From NCBI GenBank assembly GCA_010279815.1, contig QEOQ01000707.1, positions 132,567 to 196,566 of the forward strand: 64,000 nt of DNA, written 5' to 3'. The translations under genes were made by a program, and so were the position numbers. A model generated the notes under the pieces. It ran no database searches. It saw nothing but the letters and a program-made list of their open reading frames with translations, and was not told the origin of the DNA. Positions 1 through 11,400 of this stretch are shown here, piece by piece; position 1 is the first letter of the stretch, and the number at the start of each line of letters is the position of its first letter. The stretch is from Brachionus plicatilis. Lineage: Eukaryota; Rotifera; Eurotatoria; Ploima; Brachionidae.

Positions 1-141
1 AGGAATTAATTTTTTAATTTTTTTTAATTACTGTATTTACAAGACCAAAATTAGATTTATTTAAATTTTGGCACATTTTCGGCTGGTTATAATTTTTCTA
101 AGTAAGGCCAAAATTGATTTGAAATTATCTAATAGTAAATT

Positions 142-429
142 TTGACACAAAAAAACAAAAACAAAATATTAATATGCCAAAGCTTAAGATCTGATCGACC
201 AAAACATGCTCTGTAAATTGAAGCAACTAATGCATCCTTTGTACTACCAATATAGAGATTTTGTCAAATTTAGAAAATTGTGAATTTGGTATTATATTAT
301 GAATCCAACTCAGCTTTAAATGATGGCACAGAGGATGTATAAGTTGCTAGAATTTACAGAGCATGTTTTGGTCGGTCAGAACTTAAGCTTTGGCATTTTC
401 AATCTTTTTTTTTTGTTTTTTTGTGTCAA
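142..429. repeat. Foldback inverted repeat, 288 bp
   Basis: The left arm (about 142-240) and right arm (about 326-429) are inverted copies of each other. Both begin outside with TTGACACAAAAAAACAAAAA and carry ATGCCAAAGCTTAAG, CGACCAAAACATGCTCTGTA and a variant of GCATCCTTTGTA. The arms match with scattered substitutions around a loop of roughly 85 bases. No reading frame lies inside. It is probably a non-autonomous foldback or MITE-type DNA element. I could not find a clear target-site duplication. Confidence 0.75.
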
Positions 430-2438
430 TATTCACGATGCCTTATCAAATAAAATATTTCAATAGTTAATTAGCTCAATTTTTTGTACTGTTTTTACAA
501 ATATCTAAAATTAAATCAAATCTACAAAAAATATTCAAATGAAAATTCTCACAAAATAGGTTTTTAAATTTTTAAAATGTAAAAAAAATGTAATACCTTT
601 TAGAAATTATTCATGAGTCTCAAAAGAAGATTCAATAAAAAAAGCTGTTCCTAAAAATATTTTTTAATTTAAAAAATTTAATGAAGAAAAAAAAATTTTA
701 GTAAGCGTTCAATCCTTATCTTAATGTTCAAATTTACTTAACTCTGCAATTTTTTATTACAGAATTATGCATTAGACTCGGTTATTGTTAAATTTAGCGT
801 GAACCTAATTTTTGTAATTAACTAATAATTTAATATTTTAATCAAAACTTCAATTTGTCTATTTTTATTATAACAAAGTATATTATTTCAATTTTCGATC
901 AATTACACTTTTTCTTTTTAAGGTAACATATAAAATAAATGTAAAAAATAATCTCTCTTAAAAGAGTATTAAGAAATTTGAACAGATACTTACGAATAAT
1001 TTTATTTTGACTAAACTCAAATTTTCCATAAAAAACAAGAAAATGTCTTTATTTAATTTTGAATAAAAGAAAAAGAATAATTATTTGGTAAATGGGGTTG
1101 ATAAAATCAATGCTCTTAGAAATGCAGAAAATATTAAGATTAAGAAAAAAAATAATTGTTTTTTTTTCTTTCTTATATAACTTGAATTTGTTTTAGTAGT
1201 TTTTTGATTTTTTAGAAGATAATGAAATAGAAAAATTAATCAAAGGATGTTAATGAGCTTTTTATTTTTTTACTTTAAGGGAAATAGTAAAAAAGTTCAG
1301 TATAAAAATTCATAGAATTTTTGGCCAATTTTAGAAAAATTTTGAATTATGAATTTTTTGTTTTAGACTATTTGAAAGTATCGAGCAGTAGTCCATTTAT
1401 CTTTGAACAAATAATAAAAATTCAGATTAGCATTCACAAAACTGAAGGATAAATTCAATTTTATCGAACAGCATGAAAATAACATGTTGATTATTGCATA
1501 ATAAATTAATTTATCAATAGCATAGATCGGAAAAAAAAAACTCTGATTTGATTAAAAAATATTAAAACAAAAATTAAAATAAAATTTTTTTAAAAGCCAA
1601 AAATTGGTTGTGTAAAATGCATCAGCTAAATGGTAATAAAAGCTGAATTTTGGGTGATACAATCAATGTATTAATTAAAAAAAATTTTTTGACTTTTTGC
1701 ATTTTTGTCCTTATATTCCCAATGACTTTTTTTATAAATCAAAATCAACATTATATATAAGGCTTTTGTGTAAAAAGAATATCTGGTAATATTTACTTCT
1801 ATGAGATCTAATTTCATCAAAAAGTCTTAGAAATAAGCATTTAAATCCTGAAATTACTTTTTTTGATCCGGGTCTTGGGTTTAATTAACTAAAATAATAG
1901 TATGTATAAAAGAATTGGTTATTTAAAGATTGAAGGTAAGACTTCTAATTAATTAAAATTGTAATCAGACTCAAATTTATCAAAAATAGAGCAAGGTTAG
2001 ATGAGATGAAAAAAACAACTGATGCGAAATCCATTTTTTTTACTGGATTAAGAAAAAGAGAAAATCTAAAATGTAATACCTGAATTTTTTAACAGTACCA
2101 AAGTTCAGTTTAGAAAAGACTGAAAAGGTTCTTTTTTTCTTTTTTGACTTCCTTGATTAAATATTATAAGAAAATTTCCAAACTTTTTCTTAATTAAATT
2201 TTAATTGTCAAACAAGACAAAAGACCCGGTCAGTCGTTTATTAGTCTACACCTAAATGATTTAAGTACCAATAAGTCTAATCAAAACAAACCAAGATGTT
2301 ACAAAAGACATTCAGACAAGTTTTCAAGTTTTTACTTCAAATTAATTTTTTAAGTAAATTATTGTATTGTTTTAAAACATTAAATTTAAAATTCAAAATT
2401 TTCTATTTAAGATCTAAAATTTTTACATGAATTGGCAA
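430..2438. other. AT-rich non-coding stretch
   Basis: Very A+T-rich sequence with homopolymer runs. I see no reading frame with protein-like composition, no RNA gene and no clear repeat. Confidence 0.6.
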
Positions 2439-2664
2439 AATGTAATTTATTGTACATTTTTATATTTTTACATTTACATTACAAAGGAATTTTCAATAAA
2501 TTATCCTTGGTTTTTACATTTAAATTTTTCTAAAACTCCTTTTTAAGTAATTGCGAATTTATTATTACTTTTCTTGGATGAAAATTTTTTTAGATTTTTT
2601 GATTTTGAGATTTTTTTTTTCTCTCAAAAATGTAAAAATATAAAAATGTACAATAAATTACATT
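2439..2664. repeat. 226-bp element with perfect 36-bp terminal inverted repeats
   Basis: Bases 2439-2474 and 2629-2664 are exact reverse complements over 36 bases; the outer end reads AATGTAATTTATTGTACATT. The interior is AT-rich and non-coding. A perfect match of this length is unlikely to be chance even at this base composition, so a recent MITE-like insertion or a hairpin-forming element is inferred. No target duplication is evident. Confidence 0.75.
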
Positions 2665-3569
2665 AAGCCCATGAATTATATTTTTTTTGAGATGATTTAA
2701 TAACTAATAATAAAAAAAAGTATTTGTGCTGGTGGCTATTATTTAATTAGACTTTCTGAGTTAAATCACTTTTATTAATTTTAAAAATCAAGCTAAAATC
2801 TTAAATTATAAAAAAAATCGAATATGAGAGCATTAAATTAAAAAAAAAAGAAATTCAAATAAGAAAAAAAATTGTTTATTTGTTTTTCTAAAATATAAAA
2901 ATAAATCAAAAAAATTAGAAATAATTTAATTTTGATACTCAGGGTCAAAAAAAAATTTGTTTCACTATTCATGTATTTCTTTTTACAAGCAAAGCTGAGT
3001 AAAGCTGAGATTTTTTAGACAGTGGAATCTGCTTTATTTCTCTCCTCTGAATCGTGTTTATATATTTTTTTCTCAAAGAAAGAACGCCTGAAACACAGAT
3101 TATTTAACAAAAAAGGAAAAATTTCTAACAAACATCAATGTGGACAAAGATTGCCGCCAAATTTAGAAATTGTAAATTTTGTTTATTTTTTATATTATTT
3201 TTTCTCATCGACCATATTTTGTTTTAATAAAAATAAAAATAATAATTACAAATTTGTTGTAGATATTAAAAATACGCTTTTTTTAATTACTATTTCATTA
3301 TGAGAACTTAAGTTTTAATTAATTTTTTTAATGGGAAAAAATTAAAGTTTTAAGAACGATTTAAAGATAGAAAAAAAACACCATACAAAATTATTAGTCT
3401 AAATTGAAAACGAATTTTTTAGCCTATTTTGTTTGACAATTTATTTTTTTTTAGATTTGAAAAAACATTAAAAAATTATTTAATTTAATGAAAAAATGGA
3501 AACAGTTCAACAAAAATACTTGTGAATTTAAAATTGAAGAAGATAATTATTGATTTTTTATTATATCTT
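2665..3569. other. AT-rich non-coding stretch
   Basis: An open frame at 3022-3303 is composed of residues expected from AT-rich DNA (F, K, N, I, Y) and does not resemble a known protein. Nothing else is seen. Confidence 0.5.
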
Positions 3570-4079
3570 TTTAATGCTTCGTTAGTGTATATCTTTTGTC
3601 TGCTCTATGTATTCGCCATTCTTCTCTGATACTAATCGACACCTTTTTTCCAAGTATTAAACACTTTGATAAGTTGTAACGTCAACTTGTGACCATACTT
3701 CTTGGGAAATTTTCCATAGGAGTCAGATTGTCAACTTTCGTTTTACTTCTTGTTTCTAGTTTCAAATCTTTATGGATTACTTTGTGGATTTGTGGATTGT
3801 ATCGAGACCCAATGAGGTAGATTTTTGGATATCAGGACGGATTGTATGGTTCTTTTTATCAACAAGCCGTTTTACTTTTTGCACAACCTCATTGATTTTC
3901 TTAATTGGTGATATTTGACTATATGGCACTGGTTGCTTATTGTTTATCGCAGAACGTATGATACCAAAGTTTTTGAGAATGCGACATTTAGTTGCTATGC
4001 TAAAATAAAAATTTTCCTGTTCGAGAAAGACCTTTAACGTCCATCTCAGTTTGGTTAATTTTAAGGTTAATTTGTGCAT
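3570..4079 (-). pseudogene. Tc1/mariner-like transposase relic
   Basis: The minus-strand frame 4079-3777 looks like the N-terminal DNA-binding half of a Tc1/mariner-type transposase. A helix-turn-helix-like stretch (SIATKCRILKNFGIIRSAI) is followed by a basic linker (KKINEVVQKVKRLVDKKNH) and a second helix-turn-helix-like stretch (TIRPDIQKSTSLGLDTIHK). The match continues in another frame from about 3783 downward (VIHKDLKLETRSKTKVDNLT, then a FPRSMV-like motif after an apparent internal deletion), and is then interrupted by stops. The two frames together indicate a frameshifted, internally deleted copy. The catalytic DDE/D residues are not recoverable. The assignment rests on pattern recognition only; a profile search with the frames joined would settle it. 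Confidence 0.45.
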
Positions 4080-4333
4080 CGAAATTTCAAAGTATTTTAT
4101 TTTAATTTATAATAATAGAGAATTGAACAAGGATTCGAAATATATTTATAAATTTGATAAATAGTCCAAGATTAATAAGCTAAAATAAAGTGTTACAAAA
4201 GAATTCGATGAACCCGTAGTTATTTCCTTTAATTTTTTTTTTTTAATTTATAACAACCGAAGCTTTACCTTCTTAATTTCAAGAGAAATTGTAAACTTTA
4301 AATTTTACATTTAACTCGTCAATTTAAATTAGA

Positions 4334-4529
4334 GATATCTGGCAAAAGAAAATAATTTTACATTTTTAAATTTTCATAATCTTAGATTTTTTGTGCAGCA
4401 TTTCAGAAAATCTCTTCCAAGCTATTTGGTTGCTAAAATTAAAGATAAAAATTTTATGAAATATTGCACAAAAAATCTATAAATCTAAAAATGTTAAAAT
4501 GAAAAATTATTTTCTTTTTGCCAGATATC
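4334..4529. repeat. Foldback inverted repeat, 196 bp
   Basis: The arms 4334-4405 and 4457-4529 are inverted copies. Both start outside with GATATCTGGCAAAA and run through AGAAAATAATTTT to TAGATTTTTTGTGCA, with a few mismatches and a loop of about 50 bases. There is no coding capacity. It is a probable MITE or foldback element. Confidence 0.75.
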
Positions 4530-7500
4530 TTCATTCATTCAGAAAAAAATTGAAAAGGAAAAAAAATAATACATTAAGAAATAATTTAAGATATAATAAG
4601 ATTATTTGAAAAATTAATCTCAGAATAATTAATATTTTTTAAGCTAATTTAAATAATATTTTCAAGATGATCAACTCATTTCAGGTATATTTAATTAACC
4701 TAAATTACTAAAGTAAAATTAAAGTTAAAACCAAATTTAATTCATAATTAAAAAAAAATAAAATGTTAACAATTAATATTGAACAAATTGAATTATTTTT
4801 ATTTTTTATTTTTTTTAAATTTCAACATAAGAGTTAAACAATTTTACCACGAAAAAAAAATTTATTTTAATTCTATACTTAATTCGAATTAGCTTGATTA
4901 AAAGACAAAAATTTAATTTTTAACAAATGACAAAATTATCTCCGTGAGTTGACCAGTTTATTAATTTATTTTAAAAATATTTTGAGTTAATTTTATTAAA
5001 AAAATTAAAGCCAAAATTAGAGAAGAAAAAAAATTTTTAATTAAAAAATTCAATTCTACCTAATATTGATTTAATCAAGAGATAAAATCTTGAATAAGAA
5101 TTAATTTTTCGGTCTAGTTTGCTGATAAGACATGGCTGACAATAATTTAAATATGACGGCGTCAAATAAAATTGAGGATATATCAAACGGAAATTAAGAT
5201 ATTCATTCAGAATTTTAATATTCAAATGTCTACTTGGAGCTATTTCGTATCGCTAAGCCTTAGTTTTAATAAATTCGATAAAGATCCATTCTAATGTAAA
5301 TAGAGCCCAATTTATCCAACTTAGAAAAAAAAATGTAATTTTGCATTTAATTTAGTAGATATTAAAGCGAAGCCAATTTTGGGCTAATGGCTTCATCGAG
5401 TCTACACAATTTTGAATTTTTCTTATCAAACTATTGAACGGTTTCCAGGAATTTAAATGCATAGATAAGCACTATTGTTTCGGATAGCCCAAGAATGGAA
5501 TGATGATTTCAATAAGTTGATTGAATTTCTTAACATGACCACTAAGTGTTCAGTTTCAAATCTTTATCTTTTAGCAGAATATTTTCAAAGATAGGATTCC
5601 GACCGGTCACCATGTCACGTCCGCGGCCATCATTCCAGTTATGTGCGTCCGAACACGTAGTGTTCTAGTTGTTTTTAAACAAAACATTTTTTAGGGCTTT
5701 GTTTTGTTCGAAAAAAACAAAAAATAAAGTTTAAAATTTTACTACAGGCAATACTTGATTCCGAATGGAGAAAAATCCGTCTAAGTCACTTTTCAATATC
5801 AGACCAGGACTTTACTTAAGAGCACTTGAACACATATTCAATATTTATTATTTATATGTTTTGCTAAGTTTAAATCAATTTTTGCTACTGAATTCTCTCG
5901 ACTTTTTTTGTTTGTTTAAGCCAAAATTGAATTAATTTAAACAACTGCTCTAACAGGGCTCTTTTCAAAATCTAAGCCCAATAGTCAATATTTGCTAAAT
6001 TTGTTTCATTCAAATAATAAAACAGCAAACAATGTTTTATTCCAAATGATTAGACAAAGTTTGTCCAGCTCTCTGTTTCTTCCTAAGCTCTTAAGTCCGA
6101 TTTTATCTGCTTTGAAAGTGAGCCGCTTTAAAAGTAAAAATAAGCTTTGTTTGGCAAAAAAAGTGCTCTTGACATATTTTAGTTTTAAATCAGCTCGGTG
6201 ATATTATCTTGATGAATTGACAAAGCTGAAAATTCTGACCAAGTGGTTCCCAAATTCTGACCAAGTAAGTAGCTTTGCAATAAGTGAATCAATTGTTTTG
6301 CCCAACAAAATAGGAAAGAGTATGGAATATTGGTGATCCAATCTCAATAAACAATACTGGACTTAAGATTTTTCATTCAAAGCTTAAAATGTAGATTGAT
6401 GAAATTTTTTTTTCTTTTTTTAAGTGATTAATTTTAGATGTACTTTATTTGGATTTTTAGGAGTCGAATATTAGAAGTGTTGAAATCTCAGCTTCTGGGT
6501 ATTATTGGGAATTTTAAAAAACTAAGACTAAATTTTTTTCTAAATATTTAATTTGGAATCCGATTTAATTAGTTTTTTAAAAAGTGTTGTAAATGCTGCT
6601 CTAGATACTGAAGTTAAGGAATTTGGAATGTTGAGACTTTGGTCTTAAACCGTGTTGACAAGGCTGCAAATGGTCTTAACAGGAGGAAGACTTAAAAAAA
6701 TTTATTTGAATAAAAAATTAAATTAAATTTTGATTTTTAATTTTTTCAAAAATGCGTAAAAAAAAATTTAAAAATCTTTGAGTTGTGGAACTCCCTTCAA
6801 TCATTAAGAATGAATACAAAATAAAAAAAATTAATATTGTATAAATAGAATTTGTTATAATATTGTAGTATTATAAAATAGGATTAAGGTGACTTGGGTT
6901 GCGTGTAAAAGAATAAAAATGAAGAATCGACCTAGAGAATTATTCAATTGTTACATAAGGATTTTGAAGTCCACATGAAGAGATCATAAGGTTTTACACA
7001 AAACGAATAGTTTAATTCTAAAATTCAAACTTAAACAAAATACAACTTAAAAAATTATGTTAATAGTTTCAATGGGTGCAGCGAGTTAGATTAATAATTA
7101 AATAACATAACTAACATAAATTTTAAGATGAGAAACTGAAGAAAAATAGAATAAAAAAAGAAATATATAATCGAAAAACTAAAATTGACAATAAATTAGT
7201 TCTGTATTTTTTTTTATAGAAAAAAAAATTAAAAAATTAGTTCTGAAAAAATATTAGCCAGAAGAAAAAGATAGAAACGTTTAAAAAAGACATTTGTTTT
7301 GCTGTATGATATCTACTGTCATGACAGTTTAAAAATTGATCATTCAAAATGTATTTCACCACAATACAAGGAATTTAAAGCAAGTTTATTTAAAAAAATC
7401 AGTATACATTTAATACTGTCATCTCTTTGAAATAATTTTATATGAAATAACTTTTCAAAATAATATTTTTTTATGTTTTTAATCTTTCTTGGCTACAACT

Positions 7501-8080
7501 CTGTTTGTCAATACAGAGCAAATCTCGAAAAAAAAAATTATCAATTTTATTTAATCTTCACTGTAGAAGTAAGAAATCTTGTAATGGATAGAAATATGCA
7601 ATGAACTTCGTGCATTATTAAAAGTATTAGAAATCTGAATAGAAGATTGTTCCGAAACAAGATTTCATACAATCTAGGCATTTTCGTAAAGATAAGTAAA
7701 AGAAGCTAAAATAAATAATAAAATTTATTAAATGTTCATTTGCAGTGTTTTGGCTGTAGTATAATAAAATTTATTTTGTTTTTAAGGTTTAAGCCTTTTT
7801 CTTTTTCTTTTTATTTCCTTTTTTCTTAAATTTGATTAACTTTAAACAAAAAATAGCTGTATTGGTATCTGATGTTATTTAATTTTAAGAATGTCTATTA
7901 AACTCTGTTTGCAATTACTTTTGCAGATTAACTCATCGGCCAGCTTAGGTGCTGTTTTTGGCATCTTGAAGTTGATGATCAATTCAATATATCATTTCAA
8001 TTCAAAGAGTTTATCATTTGATATTAAAATAAATCTTTAAATTAATTGGAATAATTTAATGTAAAATGATACATGTTATG
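4530..8080. other. AT-rich non-coding stretch
   Basis: No gene is supported. Small frames at 5037-5225 (minus) and 5992-6201 (plus) lack any recognisable motif. A short patch near 5590-5670 is noticeably richer in G+C and CpG than its surroundings (it contains CCGACCGGTCACC and GTCCGCGGCC), without a recognisable RNA or protein signal. Confidence 0.5.
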
Positions 8081-8244
8081 TACCGTATTCCCTCGTTCGA
8101 TTATGCTGCACTACAAGCCAAGACATGCAGATTAAAACATCAAATTAATAATATTTTAGCATGGGTGAGATGTACTTTGGTGCATGGTTCAAAAGCTGGT
8201 AGCTAAATTTTTGGTGCAGCATAATCGAACGAGGGAATACGGTA
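8081..8244. mobile_element. 164-bp MITE with perfect 31-bp terminal inverted repeats
   Basis: Bases 8081-8111 and 8214-8244 are exact reverse complements (outer end TACCGTATTCCCTCGTTCGA). The element begins with TA and ends with TA, which fits a TA target duplication as in the Tc1/mariner/pogo superfamily. The 102-bp interior is non-coding. The ends share the first seven bases TACCGTA with the unrelated-looking 577-bp element at 51952-52528, so a common transposase source is possible. Confidence 0.85.
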
Positions 8245-8295
8245 GATTTAAAAAATAAAAACAAAATTTATTCCAAAAATTTTTTTAGAAAAAAT

Positions 8296-8400
8296 CAGAG
8301 TTGTTTAAAAGTCAAGTCAAGTCCGGATATTTTTTTTTTTCCAAAAGTCCGACCAAAGACTTAAATTTAAAAAAAAAAAAAGGTCCAGACTTTAAATTCA
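8296..8400. repeat. Solo end of a CAGAGTTGTTT...AAGTC dispersed family
   Basis: The stretch starts with CAGAGTTGTTTAAAAGTC and continues with AAGTCAAGTCCGGA. The same start is seen at 43574, and inverted copies end at 38014, 39395, 40324 and 43891. It looks like one terminus of a hAT-like element. No matching opposite terminus is visible nearby. Confidence 0.5.
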
Positions 8401-11400
8401 TTATTAAATTTAATTTTGAGTGCCAGATACAAATACTTTTGAAATAAAAAATTTCAAAATAAACTCAACAAAAAATCGATTTAAAAAAATTAAAATTTAA
8501 AAATCGATTTTATCAATGGATTTAGAAAATATTTGTCTTTAATTGTTTAATTTGTTTTAATCTACACAACATGTTAAGCATTTAACATTAAAATTATAAT
8601 AAAAATATTTATAGATTAATTTTAATATCGAAAAATAAACTATTTGTATTGAAATGATATTTTGAATTGATCTTCAACGTCAAGATGTCCTGTTTTTTCC
8701 CAATTCATACAAACCATGTGAAAGTAAAATTAGATTATATAAGCTCTGATTTAAAAGCTTTAAACTGTTTTCATGCATCTTTTATAGATGGAACCTACCT
8801 TAAATTGTTTATGCATTTAATTTTTTCGATAGATAAGAGGGAGTCTTTGAACGGTATGAGAAATTCAGTACAAAAAAACAGAACAAAATGAAAAAAACTA
8901 AATAACTTTTTTCTTTAAATTTTTTTACGCTAGATGAAAAATGGTACAACTTACATAGTTGCATCAAATGTTAAAGGCTACTAAGGATGTGCAAGATTTC
9001 TGCAAATGCACTTTTGAATACATTAAGATTATATATTCTGCTAAATTTTCAGAATTTAGCAAACTTTAATAGTTAATGCAACTATTTATCTGGCACTTAG
9101 ATGCATTTAGAAGAATTTTTAACCATATTGAAAAAAAATTTTCAATTTTTATCATTTTTTTTTTGTTTTTTTTTTTAAATAAAATTAAAATCAAAATTTA
9201 GTCTTAACTATAACTTTTAGATTTTATTTAATTTTAAACTACTTTATTTCATTGCAAAGCAAATATTCATCAAATCGATCTGCAAATAGAAAATATTTGC
9301 ACTAATTGTTATAAGAGTTTTATTAATGTTTTGGTAAGCTGTTGCATTTTTAAAATGAAAAATATTTTTGAAAGCTTTAAGAGATTTTCGATAAAAAAAA
9401 CTTAATTTAACGATCAAAGCAAAATTAATTTCAAACAGATGTATGTTTTGTTAGATTAAAAAGTCAGTATTTAATAATTAAAATATTTAATATAGCTATT
9501 ATTAATTTTGTGAAATTGTTTGTGATTTTGAGAAAAAGAGTGCACCGTATGTCCTTTGAAATAAAGAAAAAAATTTTGTATTTTTTCAAGATAAGTATGG
9601 AATTTCGAAACTTATCTCAATGTTAATAGTTAAATGCTGATTAAAAAAATTTTAATTAGTACGTGATAAAATTTTTTAGAAAATTAATGACCAGTACTAA
9701 AATTTTTTTGGAATTTTTTTTCAAGGTTTAATATTAACATTCTTTTTTTTCATAAATTTTGCTCGTTTTAAATATGGAATCTTATTTTAATTAAAATTTA
9801 CAAAACAAACAATGAATTATTTGTATTGGGCCATATTTGAATTATCAGAATATTTATTTGTACAATTTTTTTTCTTAATCATTTGAATAAAATTCCTAAG
9901 TAATTAAACTTAGATAAAAAACAAATTTGAATTAAATTGCCATCGTAGAGCCCTATTCTAATTCTTAGGACTGTTGCACCAAAATTCATATTGCTAGCCA
10001 GTTAATTTTTTTGGCTTAGTAAAACATATTCAACAAAAATTTTATAAAAATCAACAATTTTAATTAAACATCATAAATATGACAGATTATATATTAATTT
10101 AATTTTTTAAACAAGAACAAAAGTGACCCATTAAAATTATGTTAACTTATAATATTAGTAAAAAAGTTAATTCTTTAAGAAGCTTTTTTAACAAGGTTTT
10201 AATCAAGCAATAATAGAACTTTAAATTTGATCATTTTAAAAAAGTTAATAGAGTTTTTTAATTATTTTTTGGTTTTCAATTTTATCATAAATACTTAATG
10301 TTATTAAAATTCTGTAATGTAAATTTTGATCCAAAAATATTGGTGAAAAAAAATATTTTTTTAAGTAAAAAAAAACTGTTTTACTTAAAAATGGATAACT
10401 TTGACAAAATAGTTTTTATTGAAATTAAAACAAGCAATTGTGGTCTTAAGACGTAGAAATGAAGCAGTTTTCGGACTAGAGAAAATTGTCACAATGAGTG
10501 CTTTCAAATATGATTAACGATCTAGAGCTGCATTTATTTTAGACTCATATTTAACAAAAAATGCCTATATAAATAAAAAAATTCTTCGGCTAGTAACCCT
10601 TTTTATTCAATATTATTATCTATTAAGTAGATGAATTTTTTTCTTTCGAAAAAAAAGAAGACAAATGGATTATTAATGAATCTTCAGTGTGATGTTGCTC
10701 GGCCTGAGTTGGTTTTCTTCTATACTATTTCTAGTTGCAACTACTGATAAGCTATTAATATAAAATATATCAAATTTCAAATATAAAGATCTAGTTTTGG
10801 TATATAGGATGAACAGACTATTAAAAACTTTTGTTCTAATTATATCAATTTTGAAATTTCTTGACTAGTCAACACTTAAAATTTGGTTCATGCCGAATTA
10901 GACCCTATTGATTAGATAAATTTTCGATTTGAATTTAAAATTATTTTAGCCGATTCTTGTCACGAATATTTGGAGGTGTCAATTGATTTCAAATTAAGCT
11001 AGATGGTTTGCAAGCGAGCCAAATGTCAGACGAATTCATTGCTAAAAAATGATGGTTTGTTTATATTTTTTTCTTAAGAAAATCGCTCCAAAGAGTAGCT
11101 GTACTTTATGAAAACAAACTAATCTCGTCCTAATTCGAAAAATATAGATGAGAATAGACATAAAGTAAATAAGCGTTTTCAGCAAATATCCGAATGGAAA
11201 ACAAGTTTTCTCTTCGGCTATTTAAAATGTTTTTTTATAAATTTTAGGGGCTTGTGTTCAGTATCAAAAATATCAGAGTATAAATTTTAAAAGTTGAGTT
11301 CATTTAGTTTGGAAAAATTAAAATTGAGTAAAATTTTATTAAAAAATTTTTCTGTGACAAAAAAAATTTAAACTTTTTTTAATTTTCAAATATTCAATTT

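Noticed and set aside
3022..3303. A 93-codon frame near the window start
   Set aside because: Low-complexity F/K/N-rich translation without a motif, and no ATG at its start (it begins at an alternative codon).
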